DNA of 64,000 bases. Source: Streptomyces reniochalinae. Its GTDB lineage: Bacteria > Actinomycetota > Actinomycetes > Streptomycetales > Streptomycetaceae. Each line of letters opens with the position of its first letter. The first letter of the stretch is position 1. The notes below the pieces were generated by a model. The model was not told the DNA's origin. It did not search any database and saw only the letters and a program-made list of their open reading frames with translations. Shown piece by piece: positions 1 through 8,709 of the stretch. The DNA is taken from assembly GCF_003323735.1 (NCBI RefSeq), contig NZ_QOIM01000057.1, forward strand, positions 124,001-188,000. Reading direction: 5' to 3'. Both the position numbers and the translations under genes were made by a program.

Positions 1-864
1 GACGGACTGCACCGCTGAGATCCGCGTATACACCCCCGGACGCCCCTGCTGCCCGCAGCCGATCCCCCACGAGACCAGTCCTACGAGCTTGCCCTGGGCG
101 ACCAGTGGGCCGCCGCTGTCCCCCTGGCAGGCGTCCTTGCCCCCCTGCTTGAGACCGGCGCACAGCATCGTGCCGCGGTCGTACGTACCCTCGGCCGACC
201 CCGGATACGCGCGCTCACAGTCCGCGTCCGGCAGCACGTTGACGCCCGCCGCGTGCAGGGTGTCCGCGTAGTCCCCGCGCCCAGTGGTGTCCCCCCAGCC
301 GTAGACCGTCGCCGCCGTGCCCGCCTGGTACCCGGAATCACCCTTCTGCGCCATCGGAAGGATGTCGTCCTGCGGCAGCGCGGAGGCCAGCCGCAGGACC
401 GCGACGTCCCCCTTGTTGGTCTTGGGGTCGTACTCCGGGTTGACCTTCCACGACTCGACGGCGACCTCCTTGCCCGTCGTCTGCGTGAGATCCCCCCGCC
501 CCGTGATGACGCGCAGGTCGTCGACCTGCGACGGATCGGTGCCCAGCACCTCGCGACTGACGCAGTGCGCCGCCGTGACGGCCGTACGGGGACCCACGAC
601 CGCACTGCCGCAGAACTGCCCGGAACGCTCCGGCCCGAACCGCGAGCGGCTGGAGAGCGCCGCCACCCACGGATGGCTCTCGGCACTCACCGGCCTTCCG
701 CCGATCACGGCGCGGTCGCCCGGGTCCTGGCCGTGCGCCGCGGCGGGCGAGGCGGTGGGGGCGAGGAGCGCCGCTATGAGCGCCACCCCCAGGACGAAAA
801 GGCGACTTCCCGGGCTCCCGGGAGTGCGGACAGCGCGTGTTCGCTTACAGCGCATCCCTCGCAT
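1..864 (-). CDS. Secreted trypsin-like serine protease (C-terminus outside window)
   Basis: This is a chymotrypsin-fold (S1) protease exported by the Sec route. Residues 1-43 form a signal peptide: a basic start, a hydrophobic run (LFVLGVALIAALLAP) and an AAA-H cleavage region. The propeptide ends before the trypsin-like N-terminus VIGGRP near residue 53. The catalytic triad is complete: His100 in TAAHC, Asp153 in GDVAVL, and Ser250 in GDSGGP. The reading frame is open to base 1, so only the last residues are missing. The ATG at 864 is preceded by AGGAGG at good spacing. The gene lies downstream of hrdB on the same strand, but a strong hairpin separates them, so it is probably transcribed alone. 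The natural substrate cannot be told from sequence. Confidence 0.9.
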   Translation of the reverse strand, partial: MRGMRCKRTRAVRTPGSPGSRLFVLGVALIAALLAPTASPAAAHGQDPGDRAVIGGRPVSAESHPWVAALSSRSRFGPERSGQFCGSAVVGPRTAVTAAHCVSREVLGTDPSQVDDLRVITGRGDLTQTTGKEVAVESWKVNPEYDPKTNKGDVAVLRLASALPQDDILPMAQKGDSGYQAGTAATVYGWGDTTGRGDYADTLHAAGVNVLPDADCERAYPGSAEGTYDRGTMLCAGLKQGGKDACQGDSGGPLVAQGKLVGLVSWGIGCGQQGRPGVYTRISAVQSV

Positions 865-1097
865 GAACCGACCTCCTGCACCGTGCGGAACTACCTGACT
901 ACCCAGGGTGTTCCTCCCGCACGCTGCGCGCATCCCGAGACGACCATGACGAGCGCCTGACACTCGTATGTACGTACGGACGCTGGTAGACACGTACGGA
1001 ATCAGGTGTGTCACGCACGGACGCCGGCACGCGCGTATGAACACACGCACGAACACCGGAAAGACGGCACGATCCCGCTGCGGAGACTGGTCACACC

Positions 1098-1155
1098 GCA
1101 CCGCGAAGGTCGACGGACCACACGGCGAAGGACGGTCGACCACACACGGCGAAGG
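1098..1155. repeat. Three imperfect direct repeats beside the hrdB terminator
   Basis: The gene-free stretch 865-1274 contains three copies of a motif centred on GCGAAGG, at 1103, 1125 and 1149 (spacing 22 and 24 bp), each followed by a GTCGAC- or GGTGGAC-like segment and preceded by CACACGG or a variant. The third copy forms the left arm of the terminator hairpin. The arrangement looks like partial duplication of terminator sequence. No gene was found in this stretch. Confidence 0.55.
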
Positions 1156-1192
1156 CCGGTGGACCCGCCCTCAGCGGGCCCACCGGCCTTCG
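1150..1192. terminator. Strong hairpin terminator downstream of hrdB
   Basis: The two arms (1150-1168 and 1174-1192) form a 19-bp stem with a single A-C mismatch and a 5-base loop. There is no T-tract, which is usual for Streptomyces terminators. It lies 82 bases past the hrdB stop and separates hrdB from the protease gene. Confidence 0.8.
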
Positions 1193-1274
1193 TGTCACTC
1201 TCGTGTGCTCCCCCCCGGGGCGGCCGCCTCGGACAGACGAACCGCTCGGGGGCCTCAGCTGGAGGCTCGGAGGC

Positions 1275-2894
1275 TCAGTCGAGGTAGTCGCGCAGCACCT
1301 GGGAACGCGAGGGGTGCCGCAGCTTGGACATCGTCTTCGACTCGATCTGCCGGATACGCTCACGCGTCACGCCGTAGACCTTGCCGATCTCATCGAGCGT
1401 CTTGGGCTGGCCATCGGTCAGACCGAAGCGCATGGAGACGACACCCGCCTCACGCTCGCTGAGAGTGTCGAGCACCGAGTGCAGCTGCTCCTGCAGAAGC
1501 GTGAAGCTGACCGCATCCGCGGGAACGACCGCCTCGGAGTCCTCGATCAGATCACCGAACTCGCTGTCGCCGTCCTCGCCCAGCGGAGTGTGCAGCGAGA
1601 TCGGCTCCCGGCCGTACTTCTGGACCTCGACGACCTTCTCGGGCGTCATGTCCAGCTCCTTGGCCAGCTCCTCCGGGGTGGGCTCGCGGCCCAGGTCCTG
1701 GAGCATCTGGCGCTGCACACGGGCCAGCTTGTTGATGACCTCGACCATGTGCACCGGGATACGGATGGTGCGGGCCTGGTCGGCCATGGCGCGAGTGATG
1801 GCCTGCCTGATCCACCACGTCGCGTAGGTCGAGAACTTGTAGCCCTTCGTGTAGTCGAACTTCTCGACCGCACGGATCAGGCCCAGGTTGCCCTCCTGGA
1901 TCAGGTCCAGGAAGAGCATGCCGCGGCCCGTGTAGCGCTTGGCCAGGGACACCACGAGGCGGAGGTTCGCCTCCAGCAGGTGGTTCTTGGCCCGGCGGCC
2001 GTCCTCGGCGATGATCTCCAGCTCCCGCTGGAGCTTGGGGGCCAGCTTCTCCTCGGTGGCCAGCTTGTCCTCGGCGAACAGGCCCGCCTCGATCCGCTTG
2101 GCCAGCTCGACCTCCTGCTCCGCGTTCAGGAGCGGGACCTTGCCGATCTGCTTGAGGTAGTCCTTCACCGGGTCGGCCGTCGCCCCCGCGGCGGCGACCT
2201 GCTGAGCCGGGGCGTCGTCCTCGTCCTCGTCGGACAGAACGAAACCCTCGTTCTCGTTCTTGCCCTCGGCGGAAGGACCGTCCTCGGCACCGGGCTTGCC
2301 CGACGGCTTGGCCGGGAGGTCCTCGACCATCTCGTCGTCGCCTTCGAGGAGTTCGTCGACGACGGACTTCTTGGCGGCGGTCTTCTTCGGGGCGGCCACC
2401 TTCTTGGCGGTCGCCTTCTTCGCCGCCGTCTTCTTGGCGGCGGCCTTCTTCGCGGGCTTCTCCTCGGAGTCCACGGCAGGCTCCTGCCCGGCCACCGCTC
2501 CGGCCGCGACGCCCGGTGCGATGGGTGCGGAGGCGGCCGAGGCCGCCGCGGGAGCCGTCCGAGTGGGGGCGGCCTTCTTGGCCGACGCGGTCTTGGCAGC
2601 GACCGGCTTGGTAGCGGTGCGCTTGGTCTGGGTCTTCGCTGCGACGCTCTTGCGGGTGCGTTTCGGCGCCTCGGCTGCACTCACCATCAGCGTCACACCC
2701 TCCTCATCGAGGATCTGATTGAGGCTGCGCAGAACGTTCTTCCACTGGGTCGGCGGAATCTGGTCAGCCTCGAAGGCCCGACGCACGTCGTCGCCGGCGA
2801 TCTGCCCCTCAGCCTTCCCCCGCTCGATGAGCGCCATCACGGACTCGGACTCGGCGATCTCCGCAGGGAGAGTACGGGATGTGCTGGCCGACAC
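1275..2894 (-). CDS. hrdB: Principal RNA polymerase sigma factor HrdB (RpoD family)
   Basis: This is the essential group 1 sigma-70 factor that directs RNA polymerase to housekeeping promoters. The protein is 539 residues from the GTG at 2894, which follows AGAGG and gives the known Streptomyces HrdB start (SASTSRTLP). Residues 1-80 hold a region 1.1-like segment. Residues 80-240 form a long Ala/Lys-rich then acidic linker typical of actinobacterial HrdB. Region 1.2 starts near 241 (DPVKDYLKQIG). Regions 2-3 follow, with NLRLVVSLAKRY, DLIQEGNLGLIRAVEKFD and YATWWIRQAI. Region 4 ends the protein with the helix-turn-helix TLDEIGKVYGVTRERIRQIE. The frame stays open upstream to 3041, but that extension does not match the family. 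A very long leader region precedes the gene. Confidence 0.97.
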   Translation of the reverse strand: MSASTSRTLPAEIAESESVMALIERGKAEGQIAGDDVRRAFEADQIPPTQWKNVLRSLNQILDEEGVTLMVSAAEAPKRTRKSVAAKTQTKRTATKPVAAKTASAKKAAPTRTAPAAASAASAPIAPGVAAGAVAGQEPAVDSEEKPAKKAAAKKTAAKKATAKKVAAPKKTAAKKSVVDELLEGDDEMVEDLPAKPSGKPGAEDGPSAEGKNENEGFVLSDEDEDDAPAQQVAAAGATADPVKDYLKQIGKVPLLNAEQEVELAKRIEAGLFAEDKLATEEKLAPKLQRELEIIAEDGRRAKNHLLEANLRLVVSLAKRYTGRGMLFLDLIQEGNLGLIRAVEKFDYTKGYKFSTYATWWIRQAITRAMADQARTIRIPVHMVEVINKLARVQRQMLQDLGREPTPEELAKELDMTPEKVVEVQKYGREPISLHTPLGEDGDSEFGDLIEDSEAVVPADAVSFTLLQEQLHSVLDTLSEREAGVVSMRFGLTDGQPKTLDEIGKVYGVTRERIRQIESKTMSKLRHPSRSQVLRDYLD

Positions 2895-4275
2895 GAACAA
2901 CCTCTCGGAACGATGGAAACGGCGGACCGCCGGCGGGGATGAACCGACGGCGCGGGCGGAGCAGTGGAGAAACAACGGTGCAGACACAAGCTCCGAATGG
3001 AGCGCCCGTATTCCCTCCTCGGCTGTCACCTCTTGAGTCATCGCGTTGGGACGGGAAGCGTTACGCCCAATTCACGTGGCCCGAGTCACATCTAGTACCC
3101 ACTTATACCGGTACAGAACCGGGCGAAAGCACCGCCCGTGACGACGCGGCGACGGACCCGAGCGCACACTCTCCTCACATGGGACGGTGCGGTACGGATT
3201 GCCACCACAGGCGACGCACCGAGTCGAGTGCTGATCCACTCCCGGACGGCTCATGCGGTGGCCGCCCGTCCGGCCGGGCGGCCACCGCATGAGCTGTCCG
3301 GCCGCATGACGAGAGTGGTGACCGTACGGCCCGCGGTACGAGTAAGGAGACCGTACGGCCGGCATCATGACGCATCGCGGCCTCGCGACGCTTCCCTGCG
3401 AGGACGACGGGACGACGCCGCTACGCAAGGCCGCACGTCCGTGCCGTCGGGCACGGACGGTTCGCCGCAGCACGGGGAGGCATCGCACAGGTTCCGCCAC
3501 CGGAGGGCGGGAACCGCGCGACCGGACTGCGCGTACGAGTACCGCGCGGCCTCACCACTGAGGTGGAGAGCACGTCGCCCCTTCACACGGACAAGCCTTT
3601 CCGTCCGCAGCGGACGGAAGCTCATCCGGGCCATTGAGCCACCCCTGTCGCCCCGCCGAGCGACTGCCGGGCGACTGCCGGGCGACTGCTGAGCGACTGC
3701 TGAGCGACTGCTGAGCGACTGCTGAGCGACTGCTGAGCGACTGCTGAGCGACGACGAGAGCCGAAGCACAGCGGTTCTCTGAGGACCGTCGCCGCAATCG
3801 AGCCGGGCGCAGCACCGAACCGGAGGCAAGCACGGACCCACAGGGCCACCCGAGACCGCTCCGACGGCGACCGGGAGACCTACCCGCCTCGCGGCGCGCT
3901 CAGGCTCCGCCGGGGGCAGCGGTCGGGTGCGACGGGGGCCGGCCGCCACGAGCAGGCACCGAGGGCCACGGGCCGCCGGGCAACCGGACCGACGGGCAAC
4001 TGGGCAACCGGGCAGGCAGGCCAACACCGACACCGTCCAGCAGGTTGCCGCGCCCCGGCATCATCCGCTTATCCGCCCCTGCCACCGCACCGGGCCGACG
4101 AGTGTCGACCGGTGGGCGGGCCGGGCACGTGCGGGACCGCGAAGTGGTGGATCCGCCACCGAAGCGAGCCGGCACCACACGAAAGGTCCACGACGATGCC
4201 CGCGCCCACAGGCGTATCTGCCAGGCCCGGCCTGTCAGGTCCCGCCTGCCAGGTCCCGGCACGGTCGTGAGCGCT
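2895..4275. other. Long gene-free region upstream of hrdB
   Basis: About 1.4 kb between the hrdB start and the whiH terminator holds no open frame with a ribosome site, family match or consistent codon use. The most AT-rich patch is at 3065-3115. On the minus strand it offers TAGATG (3097-3092) with TTCTGT 18 bases upstream as one possible hrdB promoter; this is a weak guess. Imperfect inverted segments occur at 3245-3300 (the two arms contain GCGGTGGCCG- and CGGCCACCGC-type sequences), which could form a hairpin on either strand. An 11-bp tandem array lies at 3660-3747. Confidence 0.5.
3660..3747. repeat. Eight-copy 11-bp tandem repeat
   Basis: Eight back-to-back units fill 3660-3747. The first two read GCGACTGCCGG and the next six GCGACTGCTGA, and a partial ninth unit starts at 3748. 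The unit is close to one DNA helical turn, so any repeated feature would face one side of the helix. There are no spacers, so it is not a CRISPR array. It lies about 770 bp upstream of hrdB and 560 bp past the end of whiH. No convincing gene reads through it. Confidence 0.95.
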
Positions 4276-4305
4276 CCCGGAGGGGCGCCGACGGACGCCC
4301 CCGGG
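4276..4305. terminator. Probable whiH terminator hairpin
   Basis: A GC-rich imperfect inverted repeat (arm CCCGGAGGGGCG, loop GACG-like, arm CGCCCCCGGG) starts within five bases of the whiH stop codon. One arm carries a small bulge. No T-tract is present. Confidence 0.55.
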
Positions 4306-4309
4306 AACG

Positions 4310-5194
4310 TCAGTGCTCGCGGGGTGCCGGCACCACGTGGTCCGCGCCGCCGGGTGCAGCCGCGCCACCCGACTGCGCCGGCTGCCCCGCACCCGTGGGC
4401 ACACCGTGCGTACCCGCCTGCGCGGCCTGACCCGCCTGGCCGGCCTGCGCGGGAGCGGCAGCCCCTGTCGCGCTCTGCCCCGCGGGCACCGACTCGCTGG
4501 GGGCGCCGAGCACCTGGCGCATGGCGGTCTCGGCCACCGCGGCCTCTCCCGCGGCGAGCGCCTCCACGACCCGGCGGTGGTGAGCGACCACGTTCTCGGT
4601 GGGGTGCTCACAGCACGCCGAGGGGCCGCCGGATACCTGCAGTGCCGAGGAGACGATGCCGGAAAGGTGCTCCAGCATCCGGTTGCCCGCTGCTTGCAGA
4701 ATCAGGCCGTGGAACTCGGCGTCCGCCCGGGAGAAGGTGAGGCTGTCACCCTGGGCGTGCGCGTGGTTCATGATTTCGACCATGTCGGCCAGGCGCTGCT
4801 GTACGTCGTCGTGGCTCTGCCCTGCGGCGAGGCGGGCGGCGAGGGGCTCGATCGTCCAGCGCAGCTCCCACAGCTCTCGGCGCTGGCCCTCCCGCTGCGG
4901 TCCGAACGCCCGCCACTCGATGATGTCGGGGTCGAGCAGGTTCCAGTCGCTGACCGGCCGGACCCGAGTGCCGACGTTCGGCCGGGCGCTCACGAGCCCC
5001 TTGGCCTCCAGAACGCGCAGAGACTCGCGTACGACCGTCCGCGAGACCTCGAATCGCTGGCCGATCTCCTCGGGGACGAGCGGGCGGTCAGCACCCAGGT
5101 CTCCCGAGACGATCATCTGCCCCAGCTGCTGCACCAGTTGTCCGTGCAGACCCCTGCCGCGGCTGCCTGATGTACGTCGGTTCACACGGTTCAT
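4310..5194 (-). CDS. whiH: GntR/FadR-family sporulation regulator WhiH
   Basis: WhiH is a DNA-binding regulator needed for proper sporulation septation in Streptomyces aerial hyphae. From the ATG at 5194 (GAGG upstream) the protein has 294 residues. Residues 12-85 are a GntR winged helix (LHGQLVQQLGQMIVSGDLG, then FEVSRTVVRESLRVLEAKGLV). Residues 95-240 are an FCD-type effector domain with conserved acidic and His residues (ADAEFHGLIL, AHHRRVVEALAAG). The last 50 residues are an Ala/Gly/Gln-rich tail. Position next to hrdB matches whiH in S. coelicolor. The frame stays open to a GTG at 5416, so the true start is not settled: the upstream codons lack a well-spaced ribosome site but lie close to a possible WhiG-type promoter. 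The effector ligand is unknown. Confidence 0.9.
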   Translation of the reverse strand: MNRVNRRTSGSRGRGLHGQLVQQLGQMIVSGDLGADRPLVPEEIGQRFEVSRTVVRESLRVLEAKGLVSARPNVGTRVRPVSDWNLLDPDIIEWRAFGPQREGQRRELWELRWTIEPLAARLAAGQSHDDVQQRLADMVEIMNHAHAQGDSLTFSRADAEFHGLILQAAGNRMLEHLSGIVSSALQVSGGPSACCEHPTENVVAHHRRVVEALAAGEAAVAETAMRQVLGAPSESVPAGQSATGAAAPAQAGQAGQAAQAGTHGVPTGAGQPAQSGGAAAPGGADHVVPAPREH

Positions 5195-5455
5195 GTCGGC
5201 CTCGGAACCCTCCCACGCCGAGGCGTTCGTTGTGGTACGCGCTGTCCCCGTGGACTCGGCGTATGCGTAGCGGTCCAGCTCGCCCGGGCCGACGAGGCCT
5301 GTGTCAACGGGGCGAGCCGCGGTCATCATGGAGTGCGCAAGGGTAGTCACGCATCTTGTGTCGGCCGTGCTCCGGCCGGTCTTGAGGGCTTTCTTGAGAG
5401 CTTTGGTGAAAAGCACACGAAAGGGTGATCGCTGACTTCCTTACAATTGACGCCT

Positions 5456-5463
5456 TATCGGAA
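5456..5463 (-). promoter_or_regulatory. Possible WhiG-type -10 element upstream of whiH
   Basis: In the region 5195-5622 the minus strand carries TCCGATAA, 7 of 8 bases of the WhiG/FliA -10 consensus GCCGATAA. whiH is a known WhiG-dependent gene in S. coelicolor. The expected TAAA about 15 bases further upstream is not present, so the match is half a promoter. The element lies 262 bases before the chosen whiH start and 40 bases before the GTG at 5416. Nothing else recognisable is in this region. Confidence 0.35.
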
Positions 5464-5622
5464 AGAACCGACCACATCACCGGTGGTCAGAGCCATCTCT
5501 CCCCTCTGACTCACGGATTGGTGTCACCGCGGTACGAACGCCCCGCCGAACCTGGGGCGATCGGGAAACCAGGTATCAACTGAGGCTTCCACGGCGGCGA
5601 TCCGCGAGCCCCCTCACGCCAA

Positions 5623-8586
5623 TCACTGCCGTCTCGGCCGTCCTCGCAACGATGTGATGCCGTAGGCCCCGAACAGCACGGTCAGCGACAGCGCAAGCGC
5701 ACGGCCCACTGGTTGTGTCGCGATCTCCCCAGCCACCGAGCCCCACTGCTCGATGGTCGACGGCCAAGGAAAGAGCAGCACTGATCTCAGGCGTTCCGGC
5801 ATCCCGTCCACCGACTGACCGTCAGCGCCCACAGCGGCTCGCGCCACCAGGGGCGCCACCAGCGACGGGACCGCCCCAACCGCGATCAGACCCGCCATTG
5901 TTGAACGGCAGACCCCCGCGGCCAGCAGCCCGGCCCATGCGCACCCCACACACAGCACCAGGACCGCGAGCACCTGCACCCCCAATGAGGGAACCATGTG
6001 GCCGGTTCCGTCCCCGCCGGGCACGGAAAGTCGGGTCAGCCCGGCCAGTTCGAGGGTCCGGCCGGGGAAGGCCAGTACACCGCTGTCGGGGCCGAAGAAG
6101 AGCGTGAGCACGGCTGCGTTGCACAGAGCTGTCGCCGCGCACAGCCCCACGGCCGCGCCCGCGGTCACGACGAGCTTCGCCACCAGCAGTCCCAGTCTCC
6201 GCGGTACGGGCACCTGCGCGGGGACCAGCGCCGGATACCGGAATTCCTGGCCGAAGGCGGTGGCCCCCAAGAAACCGGCCGCCACTGCGGCGGGCGGCAC
6301 CATGAACGGTGACCCCGGCGGCCACCCCATCAAAAGTTTCATGCCTGGAGCGATACCTGTCGCCGCGTCGACTGTGCCCCCGGCGCCCGCGCGGACCACC
6401 GTGAGCGAGATAGCCAACCCCGCCAGCAGTGTCAGCGCGACCACCACCCAGGGAGTCCGCACACCGAAGAGCCGCCGCAACTCGTACTGCACCGGCGCTA
6501 CCGGGCCGGATCGTCGCACCACCGGAGACACGGGAAACGTGGCCGCCGTGATCTCGCCACCCCCGGTCGTGGTTCCGCCCCGGCCGGCGGCCTCCCGAGC
6601 ACCAGCGCTCGCGCTGACCTCCTCCCCGTTTCGTCGCGTCCGCAGCCGGTCACGGGCGGAGGCCACGACTTTGGCCGTCCATGGTGCGTCGGCAACCTGC
6701 CGGCCCGCTCGCGCCGTATCGCCGCCCCTCGCCGCGTCAGCGGGTGCGCCGTAGACGGACGCCGCGCCGACGACAGCCGAACGCACGGAAGCGGGTGAAG
6801 AGGAGGTGGGGTGCGGTGCAACGGCGCGGGCGGAGGTGCCGTTGTCGGAGTGCGTCGAAGGTGCGGTTCTGCCCGGGACGTCGGCCGAAACCGGTGTCGA
6901 GCGCGCGGCAGGTGGCCTCTCTTCCGTTCGCGTTCCCCCGTTGTCCGAGACCCGGTCGTCCGGCGACACGCATACCGGCAACGCCTCGTGCGGGCCGGCG
7001 TTCTCCGCCTCGTCCGGTTGGCCGGATACCGGTTCACGTTCCTCACCCGAGTTCGCGCTCCGCAAATCGTTCTCCGCCAGCCGACCATGGTTTCCCCGGG
7101 GCGTCGAGGTCGCGGCTCTGCCTACCGGCCGCCGCTGTTGCCCACGCCTCTCATCGGGCGTGTCCGCCGCGCCGGTGTCGTCCGACGCCGCCGGGACCAG
7201 CGCCCCTTCACCGGACGCCCTGTCCGAATCCGTCGGCTCCTGCGCCGCCTCGGCACGTGCCTCGCGGGAAGCCGGCCTCTCAGGCCCTCCCTCACCGGCA
7301 GCCGGGTCCAACTCACCCTCCGCCCCGACACCCACGCCGGAGGAGGCAGAGCCTGTTCCGTCGGCACCCACACCGGAACAGTCCTGATCCGCCGACTCCA
7401 CAGTCGCGCCTGGCGTCCCCGTGCCTCCACGCCCCGGTACGTAGGTGTGAGGGGCGGGAACGGCTGCGTGCCCGGGAGCTGCGGGCTGGGCTCCTGCTGC
7501 GCTCGTGCCCTCTCCACGTACGGCTGCGTGCGGCCCGTCTCCCCAACCGGACTCCACACTCTGTCTCTTTCGGCCATCATCCGCCCCCTCTTCCGCTTGC
7601 TCTCCCGCCGTGGCCTCCGTTTCTTGACCGGTTGGACGAAGGGCGTCGGATGCTCGACCGTCCGCCCTGTCCAACACGCTCGGCCGCGAGCCGTCCCCCG
7701 TGTCACCGATCTCATCCTTCAGTTGGTGCACGAGAATCCCGTGGCGGTGCGCCAACTCCCCCACCGCCGCGCAGTCGCTCCCGTAGACCGACACTCGGCT
7801 CCCCCCTTCACACACCACTTCAACAGCGCCTCGACCTTTGCGGGTTCGCTCCCCGCTCCTGGCCTCCTGGGAGAGGACCGCGGCGAACCGCTCCGCGTGC
7901 GGCGTCCGCACCGCCACCCGCGGGCGGAGCCTGGTGCGGGAGAAGTCGGCGGCCTGCTGATCGGCCACCAGCCTCCCGCCGTTGATGGACACGACCCGGT
8001 CGGCGATCCGTGCGGCTTCTTTCGGGTCTCGCGCAGTGACGAGTACCAAGCCACCGTGCTCCGCGTAGCTTCGCAGCAGGCCCTGTAGCCAACTCGCCTC
8101 CCGGAGCGACAGCCCCTGCGTCGGTTGGTCCAGAACCAGCGTGTGCGGGTCACCCAGCAGCGCCGCCGCCATCCCGAGCCGCCGGTCCATCCCGAGTGAG
8201 AAATCACCCAGCCGCTGGTCGGCAAGGCCGCTGAGGCCGACCACCTCCAACACCTCGTCCGCCCGCTCGACCGGTACCCCGGCGACGGCCGTCAGCATGC
8301 GCAGATGCCCTCGCGCGGTGCGTGCGGGGTGCCCCGGAACGTCGCCGAGCAGAACGCCGATCTCCCGCGCCGGGTGCGGGATCCGCTGCACGGGACGGCC
8401 TCGGAAGAGCGCGACTCCCCTCCCCGGGAGGAGTTGCAGCATCAGCCGCAGTGCCTCGCTCTTACCCGAACCCGTCGGTCCCAGCAGTACGGTGACCTCG
8501 CCCGAGCGAGCCTCGAACGTGAGGTCGTCGACCTGCGGCTGGCGCTTGCGCCGGGCCGTGCTGGTGAGTCCGATGGCCTGGATCAT
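5623..8586 (-). CDS. ABC ATPase fused by a long disordered linker to a membrane permease domain
   Basis: The 987-residue protein joins an ATP-binding cassette (1-220) to a membrane domain (about 735-987) through some 400 residues of Gly/Ala/Glu/Ser-rich low-complexity sequence. Walker A is intact (GPTGSGKS, 36-43) and the signature is FSLGM (129-133), a variant common in ABC-2 type ATPases. Walker B reads TLVLDQPTQG: Gln154 occupies the usual catalytic Glu position. The switch-region segment reads LVTARD where a His is expected. The C-terminal part has about six hydrophobic segments and resembles ABC-2 permeases. The ATG at 8586 follows GGGAGA at good spacing; earlier in-frame codons lack one. 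Substrate unknown. It may be an exporter half or a regulator with slow ATP turnover. Confidence 0.85.
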   Translation of the reverse strand: MIQAIGLTSTARRKRQPQVDDLTFEARSGEVTVLLGPTGSGKSEALRLMLQLLPGRGVALFRGRPVQRIPHPAREIGVLLGDVPGHPARTARGHLRMLTAVAGVPVERADEVLEVVGLSGLADQRLGDFSLGMDRRLGMAAALLGDPHTLVLDQPTQGLSLREASWLQGLLRSYAEHGGLVLVTARDPKEAARIADRVVSINGGRLVADQQAADFSRTRLRPRVAVRTPHAERFAAVLSQEARSGERTRKGRGAVEVVCEGGSRVSVYGSDCAAVGELAHRHGILVHQLKDEIGDTGDGSRPSVLDRADGRASDALRPTGQETEATAGEQAEEGADDGRKRQSVESGWGDGPHAAVRGEGTSAAGAQPAAPGHAAVPAPHTYVPGRGGTGTPGATVESADQDCSGVGADGTGSASSGVGVGAEGELDPAAGEGGPERPASREARAEAAQEPTDSDRASGEGALVPAASDDTGAADTPDERRGQQRRPVGRAATSTPRGNHGRLAENDLRSANSGEEREPVSGQPDEAENAGPHEALPVCVSPDDRVSDNGGTRTEERPPAARSTPVSADVPGRTAPSTHSDNGTSARAVAPHPTSSSPASVRSAVVGAASVYGAPADAARGGDTARAGRQVADAPWTAKVVASARDRLRTRRNGEEVSASAGAREAAGRGGTTTGGGEITAATFPVSPVVRRSGPVAPVQYELRRLFGVRTPWVVVALTLLAGLAISLTVVRAGAGGTVDAATGIAPGMKLLMGWPPGSPFMVPPAAVAAGFLGATAFGQEFRYPALVPAQVPVPRRLGLLVAKLVVTAGAAVGLCAATALCNAAVLTLFFGPDSGVLAFPGRTLELAGLTRLSVPGGDGTGHMVPSLGVQVLAVLVLCVGCAWAGLLAAGVCRSTMAGLIAVGAVPSLVAPLVARAAVGADGQSVDGMPERLRSVLLFPWPSTIEQWGSVAGEIATQPVGRALALSLTVLFGAYGITSLRGRPRRQ

Positions 8587-8709
8587 CGCTTCTCCCACAG
8601 AACGCGTGGCGGACGCATCCCTGCAAGATAACGCGACATTTCCGACTTTCCGGGTAACCTGCTCGATCGATCCCCGCCCGGTCAAGCAGTTCGCCGCCGG
8701 GAGCCGTCG

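Noticed and set aside
3660..3758. Tandem repeat as a CRISPR array
   Set aside because: The units are contiguous with no spacers and no cas genes are in the window.
3042..4275. Several Arg/Pro-rich open frames on both strands upstream of hrdB
   Set aside because: They lack ribosome sites, overlap each other in different frames and partly translate the 11-bp repeat.
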